A stretch of DNA of 64,000 nucleotides from Virgibacillus halotolerans (GTDB lineage Bacteria > Bacillota > Bacilli > Bacillales > Amphibacillaceae), in the NCBI RefSeq assembly GCF_016908515.1, contig NZ_JAFBEA010000009.1, forward strand, positions 62,001 to 126,000. The letters are read 5' to 3'. This document shows, piece by piece, positions 1 to 9,118 of this stretch. Under the pieces are notes generated by a model. It was not told where the DNA came from. It made no database searches and saw nothing but the letters and a program-made list of their open reading frames with translations. Position 1 is the first letter of the stretch. The number at the start of each line of letters is the position of its first letter. A program made the position numbers and the translations under genes.

Positions 1-90
1 GTCTCTCCACCTTCAAAGCTTGGAATTATTAATACAGTGCTTGTAAAGACAAATGAAGATAAAATACTGAACGCTATTCACGTAGGTTGA
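1..90 (+). CDS. C-terminal end of an unidentified protein (5' end outside window)
   Basis: Frame 1 is open from the first base to a TGA at 88-90 and gives 29 residues (for example GIINTVLVKTNEDKILNAIH) that look like ordinary protein sequence. I do not recognise the family. Its 3' end faces the 3' end of pbpG on the other strand. The stop codon lies inside the left arm of an inverted repeat at 84-109. The call rests only on an open frame of 29 codons, so it could be chance. Confidence 0.35.
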   Translation, partial: VSPPSKLGIINTVLVKTNEDKILNAIHVG

Positions 91-109
91 TTGGAACGGA
101 AATCAACCT
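84..109. repeat. 9-bp inverted repeat, probable core-deleted copy of the GC-rich palindromic repeat family
   Basis: The perfect arms AGGTTGATT (84-92) and AATCAACCT (101-109) surround GGAACGGA. The string GTTGATTGGAACGGAA followed by ATCAAC equals the two outer ends of the 128-bp repeat at 7480-7607 with the core removed between its two GGAA words. It lies between two convergent genes and may also act as a weak bidirectional terminator, although no T-run follows. Bases 110-176 hold nothing else that I recognise. Confidence 0.6.
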
Positions 110-176
110 GCTCTTACGTTGCAGTTTATATATCATTAGCAACAAACGCTGTGAAATGAGCTATTATTAACTACGG

Positions 177-2237
177 CTAAGAAAACAAATTAAACCACTT
201 CTCAAGTATGCCTTCCTCTTCTTTAACATCATCCGTATTATCTTGATCGCTTCCACTATCATCTTCAGGAAAGTGCTTCGAACAATACACTTGCGGCTCT
301 GTTCCTTTTTCAAAATACATGATCCGGCTTACATCACAATAAGGTGTCGCGCGTTCGCCTGTAGCAGGATCGATCGGGATCCCGACCACACCGTCAGGGA
401 TTGGGAAGTTTTCCTGATCGATGCCCTGATGCGCAGCTTCCATAAAATCCGCCCAAATATTTTTGCTGTAAGCTGATTCTGCAACAACTTCAATGGTGCG
501 ATTATCATCATAACCGGTCCAAATGCCTGTGACCAGTCTAGGACTGAATCCGATCATCCAGCTATCTGAACTGGTTGTCCCTGACTTTCCAGCATAAAGC
601 CGTGTTAGCTTATCGGCAATGGTTGATCCGGTGACAGCCGTATAACCATCTAATTCCCGATCAAACATACCTGTCATTAACTGGGTTAAAATAAATGCCT
701 TCTTCGGATCCAGCAACTTGTCTCCAGGTTTGTTTTTCCTTTCGAAAATGGTCTTGCCGTTTCGATCAACGATGCTATCAATCGTATATAAATCAATATC
801 CTGTCCGCCATTTGCCAGTATGCCGTACCCGGTAACCATTTCCTTTAGAGATACTGTAGCCGTTCCGAGTGCGAGTGACGGTACTGCAGGCAGTTTGCTT
901 GTAATGCCAAATTTTTCTGCGGTATCAACTAATTTGTCAGCGCCTAAGTAGATATTTGTTTTCACGGCATAGATGTTATCCGATAGTGCCAATGCTTGTG
1001 CTAATGGGATCCGCGCATTGGCATAGTAATCATTGTAATTACTTGGTTGATAGACCTCCCCGTCCTCCAAATCAAACACTGTAGGCTTACTTAATAGCAT
1101 TGTCGTAGCGTTATAGCCATTCTCTAGTGCCGCATAATATAAAAATGGTTTAAAACTAGAGCCAGGCATCCGCTTGGCATCCATCGCTCGGTTGAACGGG
1201 CTTTTTGCATAATCAGTGCCGCCGATCATTGCCCGAACCGCACCTGTATCAGGATCCATCGCCATGCCACCAACCTCCATTTCACTAGAGGAATCGATCG
1301 TAGCATGCACCTGCTTTTCGAGCACTTTTTGCAAATTACTGTTCAATGTCGTATGAATTTCATAACCGCCAGAACGAATATCCTCTGGATCAAGCTTCAA
1401 CAGACGGGAGGTTTCTTTTAAAGCAGTATCCTGAAAATAAGGTCCAAGCGCTTCCGATTCACTTTCCTCATGTGCTGTGTACGTTAATTGTTCCTGGATT
1501 GCTTCGTCATATGCTTGTTTGGTGATCGTGTTTGCATTTAACATTGCCTGTAAAATCCTCTTTTGCCGCTTGTTTGCATTATCTTCGTTGTTGAGGGGCG
1601 AATAATAGGTGGGTCCTTTTGGGATTCCTGCTAACATTGCCGCTTCGGCCAAGCTTAATTCCTTGGCTGTTTTATCGAAAAAGTAATGGCTTGCTGCTTC
1701 AATACCGTGTGCACCATGTCCATAATAGATCACATTTAAATAGCCCTCGAGAATTTCCGATTTGGAATAAAACATCTCCAGGCGAATCGTATAAAAAGCC
1801 TCCCGCACTTTCCGTGTCCATGTTTTTTCCTGGGATAGATACAGATTTCGGGCATATTGCTGTGTTAATGTGCTGGCACCTTCTTTAAAAGACATGCTTT
1901 TTATATTCTTGAGCACGGCCCCCACAATTCGTTTCAAATCAAAGCCATGATGTTCGAAAAAGTGCTTGTCCTCGATTGCAAGCGTCGCATTAATTAGGTC
2001 AGGGGAAATATCCTCTAAGTTCACCTGATAGCGACTTTGCAATCCGTGTTCTTCACCGATCACATCACCAGATTGGCTATAATAAATCGTGTTTTGCTCA
2101 TTTGTTAGCTTTGGCGGACCTAATAAATAACTCAGCAAATAGACGCCAATGAAAAAACTGACACCAATTGCAATGACGCCAACTATGAATCGACGAATAA
2201 AATTCCTTTTTTTAGTGAATAATCCAAATCCCATCAT
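177..2237 (-). CDS. pbpG: Class A penicillin-binding protein, PbpG/PBP2d type
   Basis: This is a bifunctional peptidoglycan glycosyltransferase and DD-transpeptidase anchored in the membrane. A basic N-terminus and one hydrophobic segment (about residues 15-40) come first. The GT51 domain follows with EDKHFF (catalytic Glu near 89), GASTLTQQ and a KSEILEGYLN segment. The transpeptidase domain has SSFK (Ser near 360), SDN and KSG (Lys near 551). The length of 686 aa matches B. subtilis PbpG (about 691), which occupies the same locus and acts in spore formation. I chose ATG 2237 because GGAG lies 6 nt upstream; a TTG at 2249 in the same frame has no such site. A weak sigma-F-like pair (GTTTA, N15, TCCCATAATG on the minus strand, 2298-2269) lies upstream. 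The C-terminal tail is Asp/Glu-rich. Confidence 0.88.
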   Translation of the reverse strand: MMGFGLFTKKRNFIRRFIVGVIAIGVSFFIGVYLLSYLLGPPKLTNEQNTIYYSQSGDVIGEEHGLQSRYQVNLEDISPDLINATLAIEDKHFFEHHGFDLKRIVGAVLKNIKSMSFKEGASTLTQQYARNLYLSQEKTWTRKVREAFYTIRLEMFYSKSEILEGYLNVIYYGHGAHGIEAASHYFFDKTAKELSLAEAAMLAGIPKGPTYYSPLNNEDNANKRQKRILQAMLNANTITKQAYDEAIQEQLTYTAHEESESEALGPYFQDTALKETSRLLKLDPEDIRSGGYEIHTTLNSNLQKVLEKQVHATIDSSSEMEVGGMAMDPDTGAVRAMIGGTDYAKSPFNRAMDAKRMPGSSFKPFLYYAALENGYNATTMLLSKPTVFDLEDGEVYQPSNYNDYYANARIPLAQALALSDNIYAVKTNIYLGADKLVDTAEKFGITSKLPAVPSLALGTATVSLKEMVTGYGILANGGQDIDLYTIDSIVDRNGKTIFERKNKPGDKLLDPKKAFILTQLMTGMFDRELDGYTAVTGSTIADKLTRLYAGKSGTTSSDSWMIGFSPRLVTGIWTGYDDNRTIEVVAESAYSKNIWADFMEAAHQGIDQENFPIPDGVVGIPIDPATGERATPYCDVSRIMYFEKGTEPQVYCSKHFPEDDSGSDQDNTDDVKEEEGILEKWFNLFS

Positions 2238-2316
2238 GATTAGCTCCAATTTTCATACGTATTAGTCACATTATGGGAATAGATAACAAGAAATAAACGC
2301 AGTTAACAACTTTATA

Positions 2317-2346
2317 TTGATAAAGCGCACCATTTACCGCTATAAT
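2317..2346 (+). promoter_or_regulatory. Sigma-A promoter of ywiB-argS
   Basis: TTGATA (2317-2322), an 18-bp spacer and TATAAT (2341-2346) predict transcription starting near 2353. That makes an ATG at 2357 too close to the 5' end to be the start codon and favours the TTG at 2387. Confidence 0.7.
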
Positions 2347-2386
2347 AAGACAATATATGATTTGTTTAGGGACTGAGGGGATAAAT

Positions 2387-2827
2387 TTGAGCGTGATTGA
2401 AAAAAAAGTATTTATTGAACTTCATACAATCATAGATGATGATGGACAAATGGAATACAACACAATCAAAAGTACTGGCATCTATTATCAAAAGGGTAAT
2501 ATTGATGTGCTCCGATTTGAAGAAACGTCGGAAGATAATGCACCGGTAAAAAATTTTATAACGATCCAACCAGATAAAGTAAATATTAAACGGAATGGTC
2601 ATATTGTGATGAATCAGCAATTCCGGATGCGTCAAACAACAGAAAATGTATTCCGGCATCCTTATGGAACCATGCATATGGAAACAACTACGAATAAGAT
2701 TACATACCAGCCACTAACGGAACAAGATAATGGATCCCTGGTCATGTCTTATAATGTAAAAATAAATGGGCAAGAAGAACGCCAGCACAAGTTAACTTTG
2801 ACGTATAATGAGGAGGATGTAAGATGA
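2387..2827 (+). CDS. ywiB: YwiB family protein (DUF1934 beta-barrel)
   Basis: A small protein of 146 aa with alternating short beta-strand-like segments, matching the DUF1934/YwiB family by locus and by the pattern [20 protein letters not shown] near the N-terminus. The biochemical role is unknown. TTG 2387 is chosen as start because GAGGGG lies 6 nt upstream, whereas the earlier in-frame ATG (2357) falls at the predicted transcription start. Its stop overlaps the argS start by ATGA (2824-2827), so the two are probably translationally coupled, the same order as in B. subtilis. Confidence 0.75.
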   Translation: MSVIEKKVFIELHTIIDDDGQMEYNTIKSTGIYYQKGNIDVLRFEETSEDNAPVKNFITIQPDKVNIKRNGHIVMNQQFRMRQTTENVFRHPYGTMHMETTTNKITYQPLTEQDNGSLVMSYNVKINGQEERQHKLTLTYNEEDVR

Positions 2828-4494
2828 ACGTGTTGCAACAAACAGAAGACAACTTAAAACAGGAAATCTCTACTGCAGTTGTTCAAGCAGCCCTTGCAGA
2901 AACAGCGGATATTCCTGAAATTGTTTTAGAAAAACCAAAGGATAAAGCGCATGGTGACTTTGCGACAAATATCGCCATGCAGCTTGCGCGAATTGCTAAA
3001 AAGCCTCCCCGTAAAATTGCCGAGGATATCATGGAAAACCTTGATCAAACGAAAGCATCGATTAAAAAAATAGAAATTGCCGGACCGGGATTTATTAACT
3101 TTTTTATGAAGCAGGACTTTCTTGGAGAAGTAATCCCAACGATACTCGAGGCAAAAGATGCATACGGACAAACAAATGCCGGAGGAGGAGAGAAAGTTCA
3201 AGTTGAATTTGTCTCTGTTAATCCGACTGGTGATCTGCACCTTGGTCACGCTCGTGGAGCAGCTTTTGGTGATGTGCTATGTAATTTATTCGCGGCTTCA
3301 GGCTATCAAGTGGAACGCGAATATTATATTAATGATGCTGGTAATCAAATCGATAAACTAGGACTCTCCGTGGAGGCCCGCTATTTTCAAGCGTTAGGCA
3401 AAGATGTCGACATGCCGGAGGACGGCTACCGTGGTAAAGATGTTGTGGAAATTGGCAAGGCACTGGCAGCTGAATATGGAGATAAATGGGAACAAGCGGA
3501 AAGTACAGATCGTTTGAACTTTTTCAAAGAACACGGATTGCAGCGTGCTCTGGCCCGGATTGAAATGGATTTAAACGACTTCCGTGTACATTTTGATCAC
3601 TGGTTCTCGGAAAGGTCATTATATAAAAATGGAAAAATCACCGAAGCACTTAGCACACTGGAGGCAGCCAATTACACGTTCAAACAGGATGGTGCTACAT
3701 GGTTTCGTTCGACAGACTTTGGGGACGACAAGGATCGTGTATTAATTAAGCAGGACGGCTCCTACACCTATTTAACACCAGATATTGCTTACCACAAGGA
3801 TAAGTTGGATCGTGGATTTGATAAAATCATTAATGTGTGGGGCTCAGATCATCATGGCTATGTTCCAAGAATGCGCGCAGCGATTCAGGCACTTGGCTAC
3901 GAGAAGGAAAAGTTTGATGTAAAGATCATCCAAATGGTTAACCTGTTTGAAAACGGTGAAAAGATTAAAATGAGCAAGCGTACCGGAAAAGCTGTCGCAT
4001 TGCGTGAACTAATGGATGAAGTTGGCATCGACGCTGTTCGCTATTTCTTTGTTGCCCGTTCTAATGATTCACAACTCGATTTTGACATGGATTTGGCTCG
4101 ATCTGAATCAAATGAAAATCCGGTTTACTATGTTCAATATGCACACGCCCGAATTTGTACGATGCTCAAACAAGCGGAAACAAAAGGATTTACTATAGAT
4201 GGTGACTTTGACGTAAGCTTGTTAACAGCAGAAAAAGAAGTGAATTTGCTAAAGAAACTTGGCGAGTTCCCGCAAGTAGTAGCAGATGCGGCACAGAAAT
4301 CTGCACCACATAAAGTACCGCAATATGTATTTGATCTTGCCACCTTACTGCACAGCTTTTACAATGCGGAAAAGGTACTGGATGCGGATCACCAGGAACG
4401 GACAAGTGCACGTATTGCCCTAATGGAGGCTGTTCGTATTACGATTGCAAATGCTTTGAAGTTAATACATGTAAACGCGCCGGAAAAAATGTAA
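2824..4494 (+). CDS. argS: Arginyl-tRNA synthetase
   Basis: A class I aminoacyl-tRNA synthetase charging tRNA-Arg in the cytoplasm. The 556 aa are the usual length. The N-terminal additional domain (about 1-100) is followed by the HIGH motif as HLGH (139-142) and the KMSKS loop as KMSKR (382-386), then the helical anticodon-binding domain at the C-terminus (YAHARI segment, then a DALR-type end). It overlaps ywiB by 4 nt, and a SD AGGAGG is embedded in the ywiB 3' end. A stem-loop follows at 4511-4539. Confidence 0.97.
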   Translation: MNVLQQTEDNLKQEISTAVVQAALAETADIPEIVLEKPKDKAHGDFATNIAMQLARIAKKPPRKIAEDIMENLDQTKASIKKIEIAGPGFINFFMKQDFLGEVIPTILEAKDAYGQTNAGGGEKVQVEFVSVNPTGDLHLGHARGAAFGDVLCNLFAASGYQVEREYYINDAGNQIDKLGLSVEARYFQALGKDVDMPEDGYRGKDVVEIGKALAAEYGDKWEQAESTDRLNFFKEHGLQRALARIEMDLNDFRVHFDHWFSERSLYKNGKITEALSTLEAANYTFKQDGATWFRSTDFGDDKDRVLIKQDGSYTYLTPDIAYHKDKLDRGFDKIINVWGSDHHGYVPRMRAAIQALGYEKEKFDVKIIQMVNLFENGEKIKMSKRTGKAVALRELMDEVGIDAVRYFFVARSNDSQLDFDMDLARSESNENPVYYVQYAHARICTMLKQAETKGFTIDGDFDVSLLTAEKEVNLLKKLGEFPQVVADAAQKSAPHKVPQYVFDLATLLHSFYNAEKVLDADHQERTSARIALMEAVRITIANALKLIHVNAPEKM

Positions 4495-4510
4495 ATGCTT
4501 GGAAGAACAA

Positions 4511-4539
4511 ATTCCTCAACCTGTAATAGGTTGGGGAAT
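4511..4539 (+). terminator. Stem-loop after argS
   Basis: ATTCCTCAACCT pairs with AGGTTGGGGAAT across a 5-nt loop (one G-T pair). The T-run is short (TTTCT), so termination may be partial. The stretch 4495-4841 holds this terminator and the fadF control region and no gene that I can see. Confidence 0.7.
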
Positions 4540-4732
4540 TTCTATTGGCAATAAAAAAATATGGATGGCTTTTATTTTCTGAACAGGTGTAATCTAAGGC
4601 ATTCCCCAAAAGGTTTGCGAATACCTATTTTTCTAAAAAATGTTCCTGTTAGCATGAATCCATACAGGTTTAGGCTGTAATCCGGGTTGGAAGATGTGAT
4701 TAAAAGTAAAAATTCACATGAAAACGGTTGAC

Positions 4733-4767
4733 TGAATGATCATTCACATTTAAAGTAGTAGTATAAT
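4733..4767 (+). promoter_or_regulatory. FadR-like palindromic operator and -10 element of fadF
   Basis: TGAATGATCATTCA (4733-4746) is a perfect 14-bp palindrome. Its half-sites TGAATGA/TCATTCA are those of the B. subtilis FadR operator, but the bases normally found between the halves are missing. A perfect TATAAT sits at 4762-4767, placing the palindrome over the -35 region, where a bound repressor would block polymerase. No good -35 is visible at 17 bp. TTGACT at 4728 is too far from the -10. Confidence 0.6.
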
Positions 4768-4841
4768 GATTTACGAAAGTTAAGTTGTTTCGGAAAAATG
4801 CAATCGCTATCATTTCGAATATATAAAAGGGGGAGCAGAAA

Positions 4842-6944
4842 GTGGATACATTTTTGCTGATTAACGCAATAGCGTTCGTAGCCATCGTACTATATGGTCT
4901 ATATTTATTTGCTAGGGTTGTAGCGACACGGGTGGCTTATATCAGGCTGGGAAAAAAGTCGGAATTTGATGGGGAAATTAAATTACGGCTTAAACGAATA
5001 GGGAAAATTGTCTTCGGACAGTCGAAACTTTTGAAAGATAAGAAATCGGGGACCATCCATGTGATGATGTTTTATGGCTTTATTCTTGTGCAATTTGGCG
5101 CCATAGACATGTTTATTAAGGGACTTTCACCTGGAAATCATTTACCGTTTGGAGCCCTTTATCCCGGCTTTGTATTTTTCCAGGAACTGGTTACCTTAAT
5201 GATTCTTGTAGCTGTCGGCTGGGCCTTCTACCGCCGCTATATGGAAAAAATCGTTCGTCTGAAACGTGGCTTTAAGGCGGGATTAGTGCTTATATTTATT
5301 GGGACGCTAATGGTTTCCGTACTAGTAGGGAACGGTATGGCACAAATTTGGAACGGTACTAGTGCTGCATGGACGGAGCCGGTTGCGAGTTTAATAGGCA
5401 TGGGATTCGGTTGGATGTCAGCACCTGCTGCAATGGTTGTATTTTATATAGCCTGGTGGGTACATACGATTACCATTCTCACCTTCTTGGTTTATGTACC
5501 GCAATCTAAGCATGCGCATTTAATTGCGGCACCCATTAACGTGTTTTTGAGTAAACGTGTACCAGGCAAGCTTAAAAAAATTGATTTTGATTTGGACGAG
5601 GACGCTGAGGAAGCAGAAATTTCATTTGGTGTTGGAAAAGTAGAAGACTTTGAGCAGCATCAAATGATTGATTTTTATGCCTGTGTGGAATGTGGGCGCT
5701 GTACAGATGTGTGTCCCGCTTCAGGTACCGGTAAAATGCTGTCACCAATGGATATTATGGTCAAAGTAAGGGACCATTTAACAGAAAAAGGGGCAGCAGT
5801 TACAGGGAAATCACCATGGGTTCCATCATTCGCTTTTGCCGGAACAGCGGGGAACCAGGTAAGTGCTGGTGGCGAGGCAGCTGCAACTGTACAAAGTGCA
5901 AGTTTGATCGGCGATGTGATTACTGCAGAGGAACTTTCTGGCTGCACAACATGCCGAAATTGTGAGGATGCATGCCCGGTGAATAATGAACATGTTGGTA
6001 CAATTATTGACCTTCGCCGTTACCTTGTGATGACAGAAGGAAAAATGGACTCAGATATCCAACGCGCTGTTACGAATATCGAACGCCAGGGTAACCCTTG
6101 GGGACTATCGAAAAAAGATCGTATCAAATGGCGTGATCAAGATGAATCGATTGATATCCCAACAGTGAAAGAGCTGAAAAAGGAAGATAAGGAATTCGAA
6201 TATCTGTTCTGGGTGAGTTCAATGGGCTCATTTGACAGCCGCAGCCAAAAAATCGCACTTGCATTCGCTAAATTAATGAATCAAGCAGGTGTTAGCTTTG
6301 CGATATTAGGAAATAAAGAAGCAAACTCCGGCGATACAGCACGTCGTATCGGGAATGAATTTTTATTCCAGGAAATTGCAGAAAAAAACATTAAAGAATT
6401 CCAGAAAAATAACGTAACAAAAATTGTCACGATCGATCCGCACGCCTATAATATTTTCAAAAATGAGTACCCGGACTTTGGGTTTGAAGCAGAGGTTTAT
6501 CACCATACTCAATTGCTTTTTGATCTTATAACGGAGGGTAAATTGAAACCTCAAACTGCGATTAATGAACGATTAACCTACCACGATTCCTGTTATTTGG
6601 GAAGATACAACGGGGTATATGATCCGCCAAGAGAAATTTTGCAATCTATCCCAGGATTGGAATTAGTAGAAATGAACCGTAATAAGGAAAATGGCATGTG
6701 TTGTGGTGCGGGTGGTGGATTAATGTGGACGGAAGAAACAACAGGTAACCGTATTAATGTCGCTCGTACAGAACAGGCAATGGCTGTCGAACCGACGATG
6801 ATTTCCAGTGCTTGTCCATTCTGCTTAACCATGTTAAGTGACGGAACAAAAGCAAAAGAAGTGGATGAAGATATCAGTACAATGGATGTCGCAGAAATCT
6901 TGGCATTATCTGTTTTTACTGAAGAAGAATCTCAATCAGCATAA
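4842..6944 (+). CDS. fadF: FadF-type membrane iron-sulfur oxidoreductase of fatty acid oxidation
   Basis: A 700-aa membrane protein likely to pass electrons from acyl-CoA dehydrogenases (via ETF) to the quinone pool. The N-terminal 230 residues hold several membrane segments of the nitrate reductase gamma type. Two ferredoxin-like clusters follow (CVECGRCTDVCP near 281-292 and CTTCRNCEDACP near 369-380), then two CCG-type heterodisulfide-reductase segments (NGMCCGAGGG near 622-631). The start is GTG 4842 with GGGGAG 8 nt upstream. In B. subtilis fadF is followed directly by acdA and rpoE; here 950 bp of repeat DNA and a longer catabolic operon intervene. The upstream palindrome suggests FadR-type repression relieved by long-chain acyl-CoA. 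Confidence 0.88.
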   Translation: MDTFLLINAIAFVAIVLYGLYLFARVVATRVAYIRLGKKSEFDGEIKLRLKRIGKIVFGQSKLLKDKKSGTIHVMMFYGFILVQFGAIDMFIKGLSPGNHLPFGALYPGFVFFQELVTLMILVAVGWAFYRRYMEKIVRLKRGFKAGLVLIFIGTLMVSVLVGNGMAQIWNGTSAAWTEPVASLIGMGFGWMSAPAAMVVFYIAWWVHTITILTFLVYVPQSKHAHLIAAPINVFLSKRVPGKLKKIDFDLDEDAEEAEISFGVGKVEDFEQHQMIDFYACVECGRCTDVCPASGTGKMLSPMDIMVKVRDHLTEKGAAVTGKSPWVPSFAFAGTAGNQVSAGGEAAATVQSASLIGDVITAEELSGCTTCRNCEDACPVNNEHVGTIIDLRRYLVMTEGKMDSDIQRAVTNIERQGNPWGLSKKDRIKWRDQDESIDIPTVKELKKEDKEFEYLFWVSSMGSFDSRSQKIALAFAKLMNQAGVSFAILGNKEANSGDTARRIGNEFLFQEIAEKNIKEFQKNNVTKIVTIDPHAYNIFKNEYPDFGFEAEVYHHTQLLFDLITEGKLKPQTAINERLTYHDSCYLGRYNGVYDPPREILQSIPGLELVEMNRNKENGMCCGAGGGLMWTEETTGNRINVARTEQAMAVEPTMISSACPFCLTMLSDGTKAKEVDEDISTMDVAEILALSVFTEEESQSA

Positions 6945-7070
6945 AAAAAGTGTTCCAGCGGTTTGTGGGGAGCTTTTTGCGATATCTCAGAATACAAGTG
7001 GCTCGGGGAACTGAAGACTCCCCCAGAAAAAAGCGGGAAATCATACGGAAAAAGTTTTTCTTATCATCAC
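6945..7070. other. Intergenic DNA after fadF, no gene
   Basis: No coding sequence, terminator or RNA gene is apparent. The phrase CTCGGGGAACTGAAGACTCC near 7003-7022 resembles the internal words of the neighbouring repeat family and may be an older fragment of it. The whole stretch 6945-7740 appears to be repeat-derived. Confidence 0.4.
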
Positions 7071-7338
7071 GCAAATGGAATATACTGCGCTTTCCGCGGG
7101 CGAGTGTCGAGTCTCCTCGGACTACCGTCCTGCGGGGTCTTCGACGTACAGGATGTACTAGTACAGACGTTGCGACAGGACGTCGCGAATTTAGTCTGTG
7201 TACCACTTAATTACTTCCCGCAGGAGTCTCCGTATATTCGAGATGCTAGATTAAGGTGAAAAGCAATATTTCTAAAAATCTAACACTTTTTCAGTGGCCT
7301 CCTTGCTGTCCCACAGGAGTCTCACATATTCCATTTGC
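7071..7338. repeat. GC-rich palindromic repeat element, copy 1 (possibly composite)
   Basis: Perfect 13-bp terminal inverted repeats GCAAATGGAATAT (7071-7083) and ATATTCCATTTGC (7326-7338) bound 268 bp. Inside are the family words CGCTTTCCGCGGGC, TGCGGGGTCTTC and CCCGCAGGAGTCTCC. A second, more degenerate right end (CCCACAGGAGTCTCACATAT, 7311-7329) follows the first (7217-7236), so this may be one element nested in or duplicated within another. No transposase gene is present. Confidence 0.7.
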
Positions 7339-7479
7339 TGGGGGTGGATTTTTATTTTCGTCAGTTTGTATTACTGTTTTGGTTCATAGGAGCCAATTTC
7401 ATAAGCGCTACAGCTTATCCATAGTCCCAAATATAAGATACACCATCATTTAATCATTCATTAATTCAGAGCACTACAT

Positions 7480-7607
7480 CGTTGATTGGAACGGAAGGCG
7501 GCGACTCCAGCGGGAACAGCGCGTGTCTGAAGACCCCGCAGAGTGGGTTTCTCGAGGAGGCTGAAGCCGTGCCCGCGGAAAGCGTCCGCCTGCAGTGGAA
7601 ATCAACG
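7480..7607. repeat. GC-rich palindromic repeat element, copy 2 (opposite orientation)
   Basis: The 128 bp are bounded by CGTTGATT (7480-7487) and AATCAACG (7600-7607). Read on the minus strand it shows the same ordered words as the other copies: CGCTTTCCGCGGGC, CTTCAGCCTCCTCGA, TGCGGGGTCTTCAG and GGAGTCG. Elements of this type are, from memory, common in intergenic DNA of Bacillaceae. The mechanism of spread is unknown to me. Confidence 0.75.
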
Positions 7608-7742
7608 GTTTTAGCACACAGTGTAGAGGAGCGGCGGGCAAACAGATCCAACTATTATAGAAAAGCCCGTTTACTAGAAAATGATTTACTTTTTCGATAA
7701 ATGAAAAAGGGCACATCGTAAAAAGCTCGTGGAAGTATCTCG

Positions 7743-7771
7743 TTTACACAAAAGAAGTTTATGATTATAAT
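7743..7771 (+). promoter_or_regulatory. Sigma-A promoter of the thiolase-icmF operon
   Basis: TTTACA (7743-7748), a 17-bp spacer and TATAAT (7766-7771). The predicted leader is about 115 nt. It contains a short imperfect hairpin (7780-7804) and a cre-like site. Confidence 0.7.
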
Positions 7772-7845
7772 AGATTTACAGAGGGGTATCACAAGTACTC
7801 CTCTTCTTACCGACGCAAGTTGAGCGAGCGTTCAATCAAGACTAA

Positions 7846-7859
7846 AGTAAGCGCTAACA
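7846..7859 (+). promoter_or_regulatory. cre-like catabolite control site
   Basis: AGTAAGCGCTAACA matches the CcpA consensus TGWNANCGNTNWCA at every defined position except the first. It lies about 75 bp downstream of the -10, a position suited to roadblock repression of fatty acid and acyl-CoA catabolism when glucose is available. The related mmg operon of B. subtilis is also under CcpA control. Confidence 0.6.
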
Positions 7860-7892
7860 AAAAGTGTGTGAATATAGAAAGGAAGATGATCA

Positions 7893-9080
7893 ATGAGAAA
7901 GAGCGTTATTGTTTCAGGTGCGAGGACACCCTTTGGGAAGTTTGGAGGAGCGTTGAAGCCATTTACTGCTTCCCAGCTAGGCGGCACCGCGATTCAGGAA
8001 GCATTAAGTCGTGCTGGGATGGAAGGTCCAGAGATTGATGAGGTAATCATGGGTACCGTATTACAAGGCGGTCAAGGTCAAATCCCGTCACGACAGGCTG
8101 CCCGTCATGCCGGCATTCCATGGGATGTTAAAACAGAAACCATTAATAAAGTATGTGCATCCGGATTACGCAGTGTCACACTGGCAGACCAGCTGATTCG
8201 GCTTGGGGATGAAGAAGTGATCGTTGCTGGTGGTATGGAAAGTATGAGCAATGCCCCTTATTTTCTGCCTGACGCGCGCTGGGGTAATCGGATGGGCGAT
8301 AAATCCGTCAAAGATATGATGGTGCATGACGGGTTAACCTGCTCATTTGAAGGTGTCCATATGGGGAGTTATGGAAATAACACAGCGGAAAAGTACGGGC
8401 TGACAAGAGAAGCACAGGATGAATGGTCATACCGCAGTCACCAACGGGCTGTCCAGGCCATTGAAGATGGAAAATTTGCCGAGGAAATTGTCGCGCTCGA
8501 AGTTCCCCAACGTAAGGGTGAACCAATCGTCGTTGATACGGATGAGGCGCCGAGAAAAGATACGAGTGTGCAAACATTGGCGAAACTAAGACCGGCATTT
8601 GGTGCGGATGGCACGATTACCGCTGGAAATGCGCCCGGAGTCAATGATGGTGCCTGTGCCTTTGTCGTGATGAGTGATGAAAAGGCTAAAGGCTTAGGTA
8701 AAACAGCAATTGCAACTGTACATGGTCATGCGGAAGTTGCTGTGGAAGCGGAGAACTTTCCAGAAACCCCTGGACTGGTCATTAATAAATTGCTTGAGAA
8801 AACAGGGTATACGAAGGATGAGATTGATTTATTTGAAATTAATGAAGCCTTTGCAGTTGTCTCGCTTGCAAGTGGGAAAATTGCCGGAATCGATACGGAC
8901 AAAGTAAATGTAAATGGTGGAGCAGTTGCGCTTGGTCATCCTATTGGTGCTAGTGGTGCACGGATTATTTTAACATTAATTCATGAATTAAAACGTCGTG
9001 GCGGCGGTCTGGGTATCGCGGCAATTTGCAGTGGTGGCGGGCAAGGGGACGCAGTGCTAATTGAAGTACCAAAGAATTAA
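7893..9080 (+). CDS. mmgA: Acetyl-CoA C-acetyltransferase (thiolase, MmgA type)
   Basis: Thiolase that cleaves acetoacetyl-CoA (and perhaps longer 3-ketoacyl-CoA) with CoA, or condenses two acetyl-CoA. The 395 aa are full length. The catalytic residues are visible: Cys88 in [10 protein letters not shown], the NEAFA motif, His349 in [14 protein letters not shown] and Cys379 in [13 protein letters not shown] 7893 follows AAGGAAG. It is the first gene of a run to icmF (16307) with short gaps and a promoter plus cre-like site upstream. Whether it acts in butyrate-type metabolism or general beta-oxidation cannot be decided from sequence. Confidence 0.88.
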   Translation: MRKSVIVSGARTPFGKFGGALKPFTASQLGGTAIQEALSRAGMEGPEIDEVIMGTVLQGGQGQIPSRQAARHAGIPWDVKTETINKVCASGLRSVTLADQLIRLGDEEVIVAGGMESMSNAPYFLPDARWGNRMGDKSVKDMMVHDGLTCSFEGVHMGSYGNNTAEKYGLTREAQDEWSYRSHQRAVQAIEDGKFAEEIVALEVPQRKGEPIVVDTDEAPRKDTSVQTLAKLRPAFGADGTITAGNAPGVNDGACAFVVMSDEKAKGLGKTAIATVHGHAEVAVEAENFPETPGLVINKLLEKTGYTKDEIDLFEINEAFAVVSLASGKIAGIDTDKVNVNGGAVALGHPIGASGARIILTLIHELKRRGGGLGIAAICSGGGQGDAVLIEVPKN

Positions 9081-9118
9081 ACGAGCGCATATGGAATGAA
9101 CAAAGGGGGAACTTTCAA

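Noticed and set aside
6950-7716. Several 60-98 codon frames on both strands in the fadF-thiolase gap
   Set aside because: All fall in GC-rich repeat DNA, overlap each other, and give arginine-rich, unstructured sequence with no start signals.
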